In this document: one piece after another, positions 9,961 through 20,617 of the stretch | Numbering within the stretch: position 1 is the first letter of the stretch | How the letters are laid out: every line of letters starts with the position of its first letter | From: Gamarada debralockiae | Taxonomy: Eukaryota; Ascomycota; Leotiomycetes; Helotiales; Hyphodiscaceae | Reading direction: 5' to 3' | Assembly (NCBI GenBank): GCA_002803225.1 | Contig: NXFV01001860.1 | Span: 85,482 to 149,481, forward strand | DNA length: 64,000 nt | Program-made: the position numbers and the translations under genes | Notes under the pieces: model-generated | Databases searched by the model: none | What the model was told of the DNA's origin: nothing | What the model saw: only the letters and a program-made list of their open reading frames with translations

Positions 9961-12516
9961 ATGTCTGTCATTCAAGTAGAAGAGTACACGCACCCACAAG
10001 CACAGGACCCCCTTTACAACTTCCAGACGAGTCGCTGACAGTTTACTACAGTTTGGTGTCATATCAGCTTCGGACGAATTATCTCAATACTATCGCAGAT
10101 GGTGTTGGCGAACGGCTGATAACTATCAATGATGCTTTCTTGAATACAGCAGGCTTCAAAGCTGCTGGCTGGCGACCGAATCCTGCGAATATAAAACGAA
10201 CGCATTCTCCTCCTATACCCACTGCTATTGCATCCGAATACTTTCAGGCTCCCCCAAGGTCAGCTGGTCTTACAGGTCTTGATGATGAAGTTGAAGAGGG
10301 AGGCATGGTCACTGGGGGAGGAGCAGGAGATACGGTGGGGCCTGGGATTGCTACGAAGAGAAGACGCAGAAGAGAACAGATGGAGGAGGAAGACAGCAGT
10401 GATCTGAGCGATGACAGTGATGAGGATGGCGATCAGCGTGCGGCGCAGCAAATCAAGTTCTCGAAGATGCCCATCCGAAATCGTTCTGGTTCGTCACCAA
10501 TCCGAGGTTCCAATCTTCGACAATCTTCAACTGTTACCTCTCCATCGAGGACCCTAGGTGGACAAACAAGAAGAGGATCCCAATCAGCGCTGGAAGCTGT
10601 GAAGGAACGAGCCAGGCGCGATACTGTTACAAGTAGTGAGATGTCATCCGAGAACGAGTTTGACGCATCGGCATTTCAAAGGCAGAGGGAAGCAGCTAGG
10701 AATGCTGCCAAGGCAAGCAAGGCCCTTCACAGACATACTTCTGATCCAGCCGTGGGAGTAAAGCGGCAAGAGAGTGACCTCTTGGAGGAAGAGGAAGAAG
10801 ATTCAGATGGATCGGAAATGTCTTCGTTTGCAGGAAGTATTGACTCGGCTTCGATGCTTGATAGTGTCGATGGGCCTACGAATGGCTCTCCGGCAGGTCA
10901 CATTGTCGGCACAATGCCTAAGGAGTTGACTCGGTCCCCTACGAAGAAATCCAAACCTGCACCACCGGTCTTACAAGCCCTACCACCCCCGCGACCTATT
11001 AGCGTGGTGCAGCCGAAGAGTCTTTTGTCTGCTGCTATCAACGCAAAGCGTACAAAAGCTGCAATGCCTTTTGAGTCATTCGCGTCGCTGTCAGGTCAAG
11101 GAGATCCGAATCCGCTAAGACTGCGCATCTGGGCACCATTTGCTACGTCCACAACCAAACCATACGAGGTTCTCATCCGACGAAGCGTTCACGAAAACGA
11201 GGCAAACGATCGACAAGTCGCTGTTGCTGATCTCATTGGACTAAGTCTCTGGAGATACGCTGAAGAGAAACTTGAACCTGCCATCCCACCAGAAAAGCTC
11301 AATGTCAATAGGTGGACTTTACGAATGGTGGAAGATGAGGAGGTGGATTATGACTTCCCGCCTCTCGAACGAAATCAGCCAGTTGTTGCTTTTACCACTG
11401 TCAACAATCGAGCTGCAAGATCAAGGTCCAACTCCAAGCCTTATGACGAATTTGCTCTAGTCGAGGCAACCGATGAACAGTTCCAACAGAACCAAACCAT
11501 CACTCCTCAATTCAAGCAAGAAACTGTTGCAGAAACGTTACCTATAGATGATGATCTTACACCAAAAAATACTCCTATGCTACAATCTTCAGCTCTCGCC
11601 GGAACCCAACCCCGCCAGAACCCTCTCTTGACCACAATGTCTGCTCTAAGACAGAACGCTTCGTTAGCAGATGCACCTGCAGTAGGAGCAGCTATTCACC
11701 CCTCCACTACCAGAACTGGGATCCAAAAGCTTCTGAGAATCCACATTCATTCCTTAGACGCAGCACCTGGACAGATGATTACCTTGGATGTCACTACAGA
11801 TACCTACTTGGCTGATGTTCTTGATATCATCTGTAAGAAAAGACAGCTGGACAAGGCAAACCATGTGCTCAAGTTGACCGGATCGGGGACGGTGGTACTC
11901 CTCGACCGCACTGTGGAATCAATCGGCAATCGGACAGAATTGGACCTGTATCGACGTCGCTTTGCAACGGACGGGCCATTGACAATGACCGGCTCACCCA
12001 GCAGCGGCTCCCCAAAGATGCCGTTGATGGCAGAAAGACCTCAGGTTCGAAAGATCCAAAAGGGGCAAATGCTCGGAACCCACCCGCTGGCGCAAGAATC
12101 CATCAAGCAGGATGAACTTGGAAGCGCCAACTACAGAAAGTATACCGTCTGGCGGAAACAGCCGATGAGATTTGTTGGCTTGAACGAAAGAGTTTTGGCA
12201 ATTGACGGCGAATACCTGCACATTATGCCAGCGCAGACGGGCAAGACGATGTTCGAAGGGCAAGGGAAGACGACGACAGTGCATTTCAGCAATGTGGTTG
12301 GCTGCAAGGTCACGCGAAGGCACCCTACGAATTTTAAGGTTTGTGAGAGACCGAAAGTGGCTTCAATGCACGTGTTTCAAGACTGACTTTGAATAGGTTG
12401 TTGTGTACAAAGCCACAGAAACCAAGCGTTATGATTTCGAGGCGAAGAGCGCCGACGAGGCTGCAGAAATTGTCTTTGAGATCAAGAAGGGTATTTCGCC
12501 ATATCACAATGTTTGA
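9961..12516 (+). CDS. SIN1: TORC2 subunit SIN1/AVO1 homologue
   Basis: Three exons (9961-9983, 10052-12338, 12397-12516) give about 809 residues. The 23-base first coding exon was chosen because splicing gives MSVIQVEDLVSYQLRTNYL, the typical SIN1 opening. Landmarks in order are: a conserved DQRAAQQIKFSKMPIRNR segment near residue 170; a CRIM domain at about 345-500 (LRLRIWAPFATST, then WTLRMVEDEEVDYDFPPL); a Ras-binding-like domain at about 570-645; and a C-terminal PH domain at about 704-805 (YTVWRKQPMRFVGLNER through DFEAKSADEAAEIVFEI), which is split by the last intron. SIN1 recruits AGC-kinase substrates such as Ypk/Akt-type kinases to TORC2 at the plasma membrane. Length and domain order are normal for filamentous fungi. 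It shares its upstream region with the PRCC-like gene. Confidence 0.95.
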
Positions 12517-13815
12517 TGAGGCCGTGTACAACACGAGCAGCATTCAACCTGGTGTGGACACCATGCTACATCACATCAACTCGGTCTGAAAGTCCGCGAA
12601 GATCCGAACAAGCCGGGACAAGTACTTGTGTGCTGGTACCTGCAGCAAAATCCCGCAAAAATACCCACAGATACCAAAACAAATGCCCAGCAGCCCTCCT
12701 ACAACCAAATGGAGGAATTCTAAGATTATTAATATTTAAGCTTCACGAATGAGTGAAGGATTTCAGCTGTCCAAAATCTACCTTAACCGCTCCGCGGCCA
12801 GCTCAACCAAATCGACAAACCTACACAAACTTTACGATGCCCGTTCGTGCTGCCAGTTACGAGTCCGGGGAGAAATCTCAGCCACCTGTGCACGTGCAGA
12901 TCATCGAATCGCCTTCCACGAGTCCTTGCATCATGTAAAGATGTGGACGCATCATAGCGCGACATGGCGACGCACGCTAGTCTTGTCTAACGCCGCCAAG
13001 TACGGAGTCCTCAGGAGAGCATCCTAGTGCCGATCTATGTCGTAGGGGTTCGGGTTTTAAATGGACCGTGAAGCTATTTCTGGCCAATACGAGCCATATT
13101 GTAAGAAAATTACGTTTTGGTGCTGAGACTGGAGAGAGCAAGGCAGAACAGCATCCCAAGCCCCAGGTCAGTTCTGGTCAGCAATCAATGAAACTTATGA
13201 AAGAAACAACGATCCAATCGGCATTCGTAGCTCGCTCGGGTTTTGAGCATAACTTTGATGACGACATTTGCTGCGTCGTATCGATTGCTTGATGAACCTA
13301 ACCTCAGCTTTGTTCCTAGACAACGAGAAGTACCCGGGGGTTCCTGAGATGAGGAAACCGTCTTCGAGCACTCAGTAATCATATATGTATAGGCACTCCA
13401 GGCTCCTGGTCTCCATTTGGAATTAGAGCATTCGTCCTCGATTGTCAGAAGGGGCAAGTACACCCTCTTTGTCAACGCTACGCAACTAATGCAGGTAGGA
13501 ACACAGCCGAGAGACCGAGTGAAACGGTTCGGAGCCGCCTTTGGAGAGGTGACTTTGCCAAGCATCCAACACAGTGCCGCTTACAGACCATGTTTGTGAC
13601 GTGCATGGTCGGGGCAATGATGATGCCATAGTGCCAGCTCAGCTCTAGGCTAGAAATATCTAGATTTACATACCCTGATGGTATAAGAGCATCATTCCCC
13701 TTGTTGATCTCCTTATTTCTGCCTGCCCAAGAAAGACCGCAAAAGTATCTCGTTATTCACTCACTCGAAAATTTATCTAACAAACCATCATTAAGTCGAA
13801 ATAAACATCGAAATC
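12517..13815. other. Intergenic region
   Basis: This holds the SIN1 3' region and, at the right end, the promoter of the GPI-protein gene. No gene is supported despite several short open frames. Confidence 0.5.
13682..13687 (+). promoter_or_regulatory. TATA-like box
   Basis: TATAAG lies about 130 bases before the ATG at 13816 and is followed by a CT-rich leader. This is a plausible core promoter of the GPI-anchored protein gene. Confidence 0.45.
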
Positions 13816-14450
13816 ATGCAATTCAAGAACGTCGTCGTTTTGGCTCTCGCCTCCACCGTTGCTGTACGCTCCCACCGCATATCTCTCAATTGAAATCAAA
13901 CTAACACAGCATTCTAGGGCCAAGGCTCAGTCATCAACTCCCTCACCTCCGCCGCTGGTGGTGCTTTTCCAACCGCCACTTCCGCCGTTGGAGGTGCTGG
14001 ATCCACCGCCACCTCAGGAGCTGGCGGTGCTCTCTCAACTGTTCGTAGCTCTTCCCAATCCTCCCCATTGACACACTACTAACTTCCTTAACCCAGTTAA
14101 CCGGCGGCTCATCCCCGGTAGCCTCTTCCCTCTCTTCCGCCGCTTCCTCCGGCATGTCCTCCCTCTCCTCCGCGCTCAGCTCCGCAACTGGGACTGGCGC
14201 CTCGTCCGTCTCTAGCTCCGTATCCTCCCGCGAGTCTTCCCTCTCCTCCAGCATCAGCAGCCATGCCTCAAGCGCCTCTAGCTCTGCTTCCAGCAGAGCT
14301 AGCGGTGCTCAGTCCTCTGCTTCTTCCTCCACCAGCCGATCGTCTTCTGCCTCAAGCTCATCAAGCACTGGTGGTGCTGCGTACCAGACTGGAGCTATAG
14401 GAGCCGCTGCTCTTTTCGGTGGTGCTGCTATTGTTGCTGCCCACATGTAA
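13816..14450 (+). CDS. Ser/Ala-rich GPI-anchored cell-wall protein
   Basis: Three exons (13816-13863, 13918-14040, 14097-14450) encode 174 residues. The N-terminus MQFKNVVVLALASTVAQG is a signal peptide cut by the first intron. The mature region has Gly/Ala-rich pieces with a repeated AVGGAG/GAGGAL pattern, then a very long Ser/Ala-rich run that would be heavily O-glycosylated. The C-terminus (GAIGAAALFGGAAIVAAHM) is hydrophobic after a small-residue region, as in GPI-attachment signals. The protein is therefore expected at the plasma membrane or wall. Low complexity prevents family assignment, but short Ser-rich GPI proteins of this plan are common in moulds. Both introns are phase 0. Confidence 0.85.
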
Positions 14451-15293
14451 GGGGTCGTATGTGGTTGGGAAGGCGTGGTATTGGTAGATGGATGGTATTG
14501 GAGGGTGTACGATGACGTAGAGAAGATATGTATTTTAAAAGCTCATTTACTGTTGTAAATACTAAACTGTCAAATCCAATTGCTTTGTTGCTTCATATCG
14601 TGTGATGGATCTTTTGCGGCCCTTACTTTTTGCCTTGCGGTTGTGGAGGCTTTGTAATTGCTGTTCTTGCTTGAGCAATTCAGCCCTGAGGATTGCGAAA
14701 GACAGTTTTCATTCTTATGAATCAAGGATGTTGCCTCTGTGCTATAGCAGAGGAGAAAAGTACCCTTGGACGCCGAAACCGGTCAAAATTTGATTCGTTG
14801 ACACCGGTTGAGCAATTGACAAAGGCTGGACATCGACAACGATTGAGCAATTGAGAACAAGTGAGGGATTAGGGGGTTGGGCTAACCTGGGCTTACATGT
14901 TATCACGACTATCAGAATTGGTATCTCAACGATTCATTGTTCTCTAGACTGCAGCATCCAGAGCCCGGACAACCTGCCACGACCACCACGAAAATCCAGA
15001 CTCACGATCCATCCATCCATCCAACTCGCGGACGAGCAATCCAGCCACCATCGCCCAGAGATCAAACGCAAGTAGCAAGCACGCCCATCCCGCCATTCCA
15101 GCCATCCATGACAACACCGTCCACTCATTGATCAACCATCATTTTCGCCGCCCACCGCCTATATTCATAGAGTTAATGAGAATGACTATACCAAGTCTGC
15201 GTGTTTCGGAGTATATGTTCAAAGTTTGGAGTGTCGTAAAAAGGAGTGTGTATCGACAAGGTCCTATCTGCCTTTCAGACCACGGACGCGATA
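14451..15293. other. Intergenic region between convergent genes
   Basis: This holds the 3' regions of the GPI-protein gene and the PKA gene. It includes a short CCAT tandem run near 15010-15021. No gene is supported. Confidence 0.5.
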
Positions 15294-16899
15294 TTAGAAG
15301 TCGACGAATAGTTTATGGAACCTAGTTTAATTAGCAGGGAGATCCACAAAACTAGCCAGGGCAAACTCACTCGTCGTGACCATGCTGTCCATACTGCTCT
15401 GTCTCTTCAGGGTACTTGTCGAATTGACTTGCATCTCCGACACCGGCCTTGACTGGTGGGACGTACGGTGCATCGATATCCTTCTTAGCCAGCCTTTCCC
15501 AGGTGACTTCAGCAAACCACTGGTGCTTCTTGACATCTTCTGAGCCCCCATGCAAATTGCCCAGGCGCTTCGTCAGGTCGGCCGTAATCAGGCGTTGAAG
15601 TAGATCTTGAGCATCTGGGTGAATGTAGGGTGGATACTTGACTCTCCCCTTCAGGATGTTCTCATAGATCTTCATCGGAGATCCTCCATCCCAGAAAGGT
15701 GTGAAGCCGCACAGCATTTCGAAGATTAATATGCCCAACGACCACCTACTCAAGTTTCAGTAAAAGGCAATCCGCGAAAGCCAAATACTCACCAGTCCAC
15801 AGATTTGTTGTAGCCCTTGCTTGACACGACTTCTGGTGCAAGATAATCCGGAGTTCCGCACAATGTCCATGTAATATCAGGAACCTTCTTGGCGAACCCG
15901 AAATCCGTAATCTTGAGATGCCCATGCCGATCGAGAAGTAAGTTTTCTGGCTTCAGATCCCGGTAGATGATCTGCTTTGAGTGGAGATATTCGAGGGCGA
16001 GAGTGACTTCTGCAGCATAGAACTTCGCTACAGGATTAGGGAATCGCTGGCAGATTAATTAGCAAAGGTTCTTCCTTCTACAGCATAGAGCAACATACCT
16101 GTGACTTTCGTAATAGGGAAAATAGTTCTCCACCTTCAACGAAGTCCATGACCATGTATAGATTCTTCGAATCTTGGAATGTGCCCCAGAGTGTAATCAA
16201 GAACGGATGCTTGACTTCCTGCAACATCCTCCGCTCATCATTGGTATGCTCTACTTGCTTCATCTTCACGACTTGTTGCTTCTTGAGGACCTTGACGGCA
16301 TAGAACCGCTGATTGTGCTTAGATTGGACCAGGTGGACTCTCCCAAAACTACCAGTTCCTAATGTTCGCAGAATCTCGAAATCCGTCAATGAGTATTTGC
16401 CCTTGGTCTGTCTGATCTGAGTCTGTTGTGGGGCTTGGGGTGTCTGCTTCAATGTATCCGTGTGGCCGGCACCGCTATTTGCGGCTGTAGCAGCGATGTT
16501 CGATGCCATTTGCGAGGGGTATGATTGAGCCGCGCCATCATGCTGTGGGGGGTTGATGAGGTTATTGATACTGGGGAGGTTTTGTTGCTCTGCGGGTACC
16601 TGTGCGCCTGTGGTATGGGGAGATGCGGCGTGGGTCTGCTGGTGATGGGCGACCCCTTGCGTCATTGGTTGTTGCTCGCCCACAACTGCGGGACTCTCTT
16701 GCTTGATAGGAGCTGTAGATTGAGGCGCGGCCTGAGCTTGCGGAGCTGTAGACGTTGATGAGACAGAGGCGATCGAATTGTCAAAACCTCTGGAGGTGGT
16801 AGGGGTTATCGGACTTGTGGCCTGGCTTGAGGAGGGAGAGTCTTTTGGACCGGACGACTCCTTCGTCCGTTTCTTCTTGAGGAATCCGAGTGTCGGCAT
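15294..16899 (-). CDS. cAMP-dependent protein kinase catalytic subunit
   Basis: Four exons (16899-16099, 16046-15793, 15745-15371, 15321-15294) give 485 residues. The start [15 protein letters not shown] is typical of fungal PKA catalytic subunits. About 170 Ser/Gln-rich residues follow before the kinase domain. Catalytic landmarks are the Gly loop GTGSFGRV, the lysine in YAVKVLKK, the catalytic loop [11 protein letters not shown], the DFGFAKK magnesium loop, and the [14 protein letters not shown] activation segment with its phosphorylatable threonine. The AGC tail ends in a tiny last exon with the hydrophobic end LFVDF. It phosphorylates R-R-x-S/T targets when cAMP releases the regulatory subunit, controlling growth, sporulation and metabolism. 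Upstream lies 1.2 kb without another gene, suggesting a long leader or regulated promoter. Confidence 0.95.
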
Positions 16900-18161
16900 A
16901 TGAAGGAATGACAGACGACTGTTGTCGAGGTGTGAATTGGCAAGCAATACACCCCGATATCAAAGCCGCTGTCGGGAAGCAGTGGATGGAGTCCGCGGGA
17001 TCACAAAACAGTTCGGCTTTAGGTTGAATTAATCTGGAATAGTAGTCGTCAAGGGAAAGGAAGCTGCGATAAAAGGTTCTGGAACGTCTCGATTTGTCTG
17101 GAATTTGCAATTTGACAAGCAATAGGGTAAGGCGGGTTGCCGCAGTTGTGGGGGGCGTAGCTTCCCTGTCGCAATGACCGGCTGGCGAATTGCACGGTGA
17201 TGAGGGCTGCCAATGTGAATCGCGGATGTCGCAGCGTGTTGGCAGACTTAGGAAGAGATGTCGACTACCAATTGAGTTGGTGAGGATATTCAATGATAGT
17301 CGTGGGGTTCGGGGGGGAGGAGAGGAGAAGGATTGAGGAGGTTGTAGGATGCTGCGGGTGAGAGACGCATGTCACTGGTTCGAGAGCGACTTGGGCGTGT
17401 TGGTGGGGTTGTAGTGCAGGAGAAGGCCGATCATGGGCAGAAGAGGTTTTAGCGGCTGGGGATGTCAGCCGTCTTTGAGAGCAGGAGGCAGAGAAGTTTG
17501 TAATTGATCCTTAAAAACCTAGAGGAAAATATCAAAATTTGATCGAAGAATTATCTTCATCGAATGTTGGTGTCGAAGAAGATCTAGTATGAATGTTTGG
17601 AAGTCAATCAACGAGGGGATGATTTACAGGCGGCAAAATAAGCAATATACCATTCATGCATGAGCGAGTAATAGTCCGTCTTATGAGAAGTATTTGTATT
17701 CAGTCAAAGTGTTATCTTGCTGTGATGATTCCTGGAGAAATTATGTGCGTTATCGGAAAATATCCAGAAATGAAGCTCTATTGAAGCTTGAACTGCCTTC
17801 AAGTGATGTCTTAACTTCCAGCTAGAAAGTCATGCCATGCCTCCTTTCAATGATTGCCGCATCTTCCGTATGGCTGTCTTCCTATGATCGCCTTCCCATA
17901 GACATGCTGAATGGTAGTCTTTGTCATCCTATAACGCCGCCTGATTTGGGCAATCCTCTGTGTATCAATCCCTCATCGACATACCAAATGGTAGTCTTAA
18001 TAAACGCCATCGCTATGCGAACTCATCATGCACCCTTCCTTCTTCCCATCTCGTACCTCTGATTATGACGGTACATGCTTCGGAAAGCTTCATTGGCCAC
18101 CTACCGGGGGACGTTTCAAGGAGTTTGCTGCTTGGGTCCCTAGAGCTCTGAATTGCTCTTA
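16900..18161. other. PKA upstream region and downstream part of NFKBIL1-like gene
   Basis: No supported gene. Two short sequence blocks are duplicated at its right side: GAATGGTAGTCTT near 17909 resembles AAATGGTAGTCTT near 17987, and a 22-base block at 18041-18062 recurs at 18166-18188. Confidence 0.45.
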
Positions 18162-19148
18162 TCATTTCTTCCCATCCCGTACCTCTGACCACATCTGATC
18201 AATGATCTGGAAGACTTCAGTGACCCCTTGAATTACCGATTCCTCAACATCTTGACCTCCAAGCTTCTGTTGGATCTTATCAGGATGCCAACGGATTCGT
18301 TCCAGCTTCAAGACCTTCGATAGCTGAGCCTCCGTAGGCTGACCAGACGTTGGTGCGTACAGGAAGAACCGCTCAATCTCCTTCATCCCGACATCTTTCC
18401 GCTTCCCGCTCTGCACAGGCCAAGGTATCGAAGCAATAGCAACCCTGCTAGGACCACCCTTAGCCAACTCCTCCCATTTCTTGAGATAAGCCTCCCATTT
18501 CTCCCCCCAAGCCTTCCGCGTTTTCCTCTCCTCGCCCCTCTTCAAGCTCTCCTCCACCTTCCTCCTAAACCTCTCCGCCTCCCTCTCCTCCTTCCTCCCC
18601 TCCGCCGCAAGCCTCTCCTTCTCCTTCTTCGCCTTATCTCTCCTAGCCTTCTCCTCAATCAAATGCTGATGCGTCTTCTCATACATTTTCGCCCTCACAA
18701 AAGCAGTGTACTCCTCATCCGTCATCCTCTCCAACTCTCCCTCAGGCGTCTCCTTCACATTAGGATACGTATGAATCGGTTGTCCGTACACGCCTTCCCA
18801 GAACTGCGCCCCTTCATCATCCGCCATGGCGTCGAATAGACTTTCTCTGAATGCGGCGTCGGGGTCCATGTATTGGCTTGAAGAGATGTTGGGGAGGTGC
18901 GTGTCGTCGTAGACGGAGGGATCGTCTTTAGTGGGGACGGGAGAGCGTTTGCGCCGCTTTGTGCGGTGGTGATGACGATGATGGCTTTCTCCATTGCGGT
19001 GGCTTCGGTGGGAGGAACTTCGGGATTGGTGGTCGTGATCGGATTTTCTCTTCGACTTGAAGCGGAACTTGGATTTGAGTGTGGAGTGCTCCTCTTTGTT
19101 GCGATCACTTTCTGCGAGAACAGGGTCGTCGTCCAGTTCGGAGGTCAT
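18162..19148 (-). CDS. NFKBIL1-like (IkB-like) protein
   Basis: A single exon of 328 residues, taking the ATG at 19148 as start. The N-terminus is acidic, then rich in Lys/Arg/His/Ser (residues about 25-70), which suggests nuclear location. The middle is a long charged helix (EEKARRDKAKKEKERLAAEG). The C-terminus contains KLERIRWHPDKIQQKLGG and VTEVFQIIDQMW, matching the conserved end of NF-kappa-B inhibitor-like protein 1. No ankyrin repeats are seen, which is usual for fungal members. The animal protein is linked to mRNA processing; its fungal role is unproven. The HPD triplet recalls a J-domain, but the helices around it do not fit DnaJ. The gene is divergent from the NSRP1-like gene by 266 bases. 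Confidence 0.75.
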   Translation of the reverse strand: MTSELDDDPVLAESDRNKEEHSTLKSKFRFKSKRKSDHDHQSRSSSHRSHRNGESHHRHHHRTKRRKRSPVPTKDDPSVYDDTHLPNISSSQYMDPDAAFRESLFDAMADDEGAQFWEGVYGQPIHTYPNVKETPEGELERMTDEEYTAFVRAKMYEKTHQHLIEEKARRDKAKKEKERLAAEGRKEEREAERFRRKVEESLKRGEERKTRKAWGEKWEAYLKKWEELAKGGPSRVAIASIPWPVQSGKRKDVGMKEIERFFLYAPTSGQPTEAQLSKVLKLERIRWHPDKIQQKLGGQDVEESVIQGVTEVFQIIDQMWSEVRDGKK

Positions 19149-19414
19149 CGTGGCCGAGAGCACTTGAAATCGCGTGAGATCTTCATCTGTGATCCTTCGC
19201 GGAATTTGAATGATTCCCTTTTGGACGTGTCATCCCGCCATTGTGAATTATTTGTGAATGTTGCTGGTGCCTTCTGAAATATTTGCAAGGGTTTATCGAT
19301 AAGTTCGAGGAGATCGACGCTAGCGCCATAATTTCCAACCTCACTTCCCAAGTCGCGGTCGCAGCTTCCACGAAACACAACGCTTACTTCCAAACGTCTC
19401 TAAAAAGAGTCAAA

Positions 19415-20617
19415 ATGTCTGGTGCAGGACTATCATACGGCCTCAACCTCACAAAGAAACCCACGGGATCCAGACCTCAACCCGCAAAGCGGAAACCCAT
19501 ATTCGGCGGGGACGACGATTCTGATGGCGAAGGCAAAACACAAGAAGTTGAAGTCGAAGAGATCGGGGAATTCGGCGGAACGATCCTCGGAAACGTACCT
19601 ACCAAACCCTCTAAAACTGGCTTCTCAATAAAGTCAAATGGGAGCAAGCCAAAGCTTGGCGCAAGCGCTTCAAAGAAGGCTCCTATATCCATGTATGGCG
19701 ATCTCTCGTCTTCACTCACATCCAAGAAGCACACCGAGACAGCCGAGGAATTGGACTCCAATATCTACGAATATGACGCGGTTTACGATTCTCTCAAGCC
19801 CCAAAAGAAAACTACACAGGAGGATGTAGAAAAGAAGCCGAAATACATGAGCAATCTGATCGCTGCAGCAGCAGTACGGAAGCGCGATGCTACGATTGCA
19901 GAGGAAAAGAAGTTGGCTCGAGAGCGAGAAGCTGAGGGTGATGAGTACGCGGATAAAGAGAAGTTCGTTACATCAGCGTATAAGAAACAACAAGAAGAGA
20001 ACAGGCGGTTAGAGGAAGAAGAGAGGATCAGAGAGGAGGAAGAAGCGAAGAAGAATAAGGGGACGGGCATGACGAATTTCTATAAGAATATTTTGGAGAG
20101 GGAAGAGCAGAAACATGCGGAGGTTGTGAAGGCTGCTGAGGAGGCTATTATGAATGGGCCGAAGGAACCTGTGGAAGAAGAGAAAACGAAGAGCGAGGCG
20201 GATATTGCTAGGGAGCTTAATGAGAAGACTGGAGGGTCTATTGCTATTAATGATGAAGGGCAGGTGGTGGATAAGAGGCAGTTGTTGAAGGGTGGTTTGA
20301 ATATCGTCCCGAAGCCCAAGGGTGGTGCGCCTGTTAATGCATCACGTGGGGGTGCTTCGATGTCGGATCGGAGTCGAGGTTCTGGATTTGTGGGTGCTGG
20401 AGGTGGGAAGCAGGCTATGAGGGAGCGCCAATCTCGTATGATGGAGGCACAATTGGAGCAGGCTACGAAGCGAGCTCTTGAGGAAGAGGACGAAGAGAGA
20501 GCTAAAGTCGAAAGAGCATCCAAGAGCCAAAAGACCGAGGGCGACATCATAAGCGCGAAGGAGAGATACCTTCAACGGAAGAGGGAAGCAGAGGAAGCAA
20601 AGAAAAGAGGAGATTGA
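19415..20617 (+). CDS. NSRP1-like nuclear speckle splicing regulator (CCDC55 family)
   Basis: A single exon of 400 residues starting MSGAGLSYGLNLTKK. Family landmarks are the N-terminal KRKPIFGGDDDSD; the conserved IYEYDAVYDSLK segment around residues 115-125; KYMSNLIAAAAVRKRD; and FVTSAYKKQQEENRRLEEEE leading into a charged coiled coil and GMTNFYKNILERE. These define the DUF2040/CCDC55 domain of NSRP1. Animal NSRP1 binds RNA and modulates alternative splicing in speckles. The C-terminal half is Gly-rich then highly charged. An ATG-less in-frame extension exists upstream, but 19415 is the first ATG in this frame. It shares a bidirectional promoter region with the NFKBIL1-like gene. Confidence 0.85.
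   Translation: MSGAGLSYGLNLTKKPTGSRPQPAKRKPIFGGDDDSDGEGKTQEVEVEEIGEFGGTILGNVPTKPSKTGFSIKSNGSKPKLGASASKKAPISMYGDLSSSLTSKKHTETAEELDSNIYEYDAVYDSLKPQKKTTQEDVEKKPKYMSNLIAAAAVRKRDATIAEEKKLAREREAEGDEYADKEKFVTSAYKKQQEENRRLEEEERIREEEEAKKNKGTGMTNFYKNILEREEQKHAEVVKAAEEAIMNGPKEPVEEEKTKSEADIARELNEKTGGSIAINDEGQVVDKRQLLKGGLNIVPKPKGGAPVNASRGGASMSDRSRGSGFVGAGGGKQAMRERQSRMMEAQLEQATKRALEEEDEERAKVERASKSQKTEGDIISAKERYLQRKREAEEAKKRGD

Noticed and set aside
18162..19148. DnaJ protein, suggested by an HPD triplet
   Set aside because: HPD lies in the conserved NFKBIL1 end and the surrounding helices do not fit a J-domain.
19477..20550. Minus-strand frames opposite the NSRP1-like gene
   Set aside because: The Ser-rich translations are mirrors of Glu/Lys-rich coding sequence.
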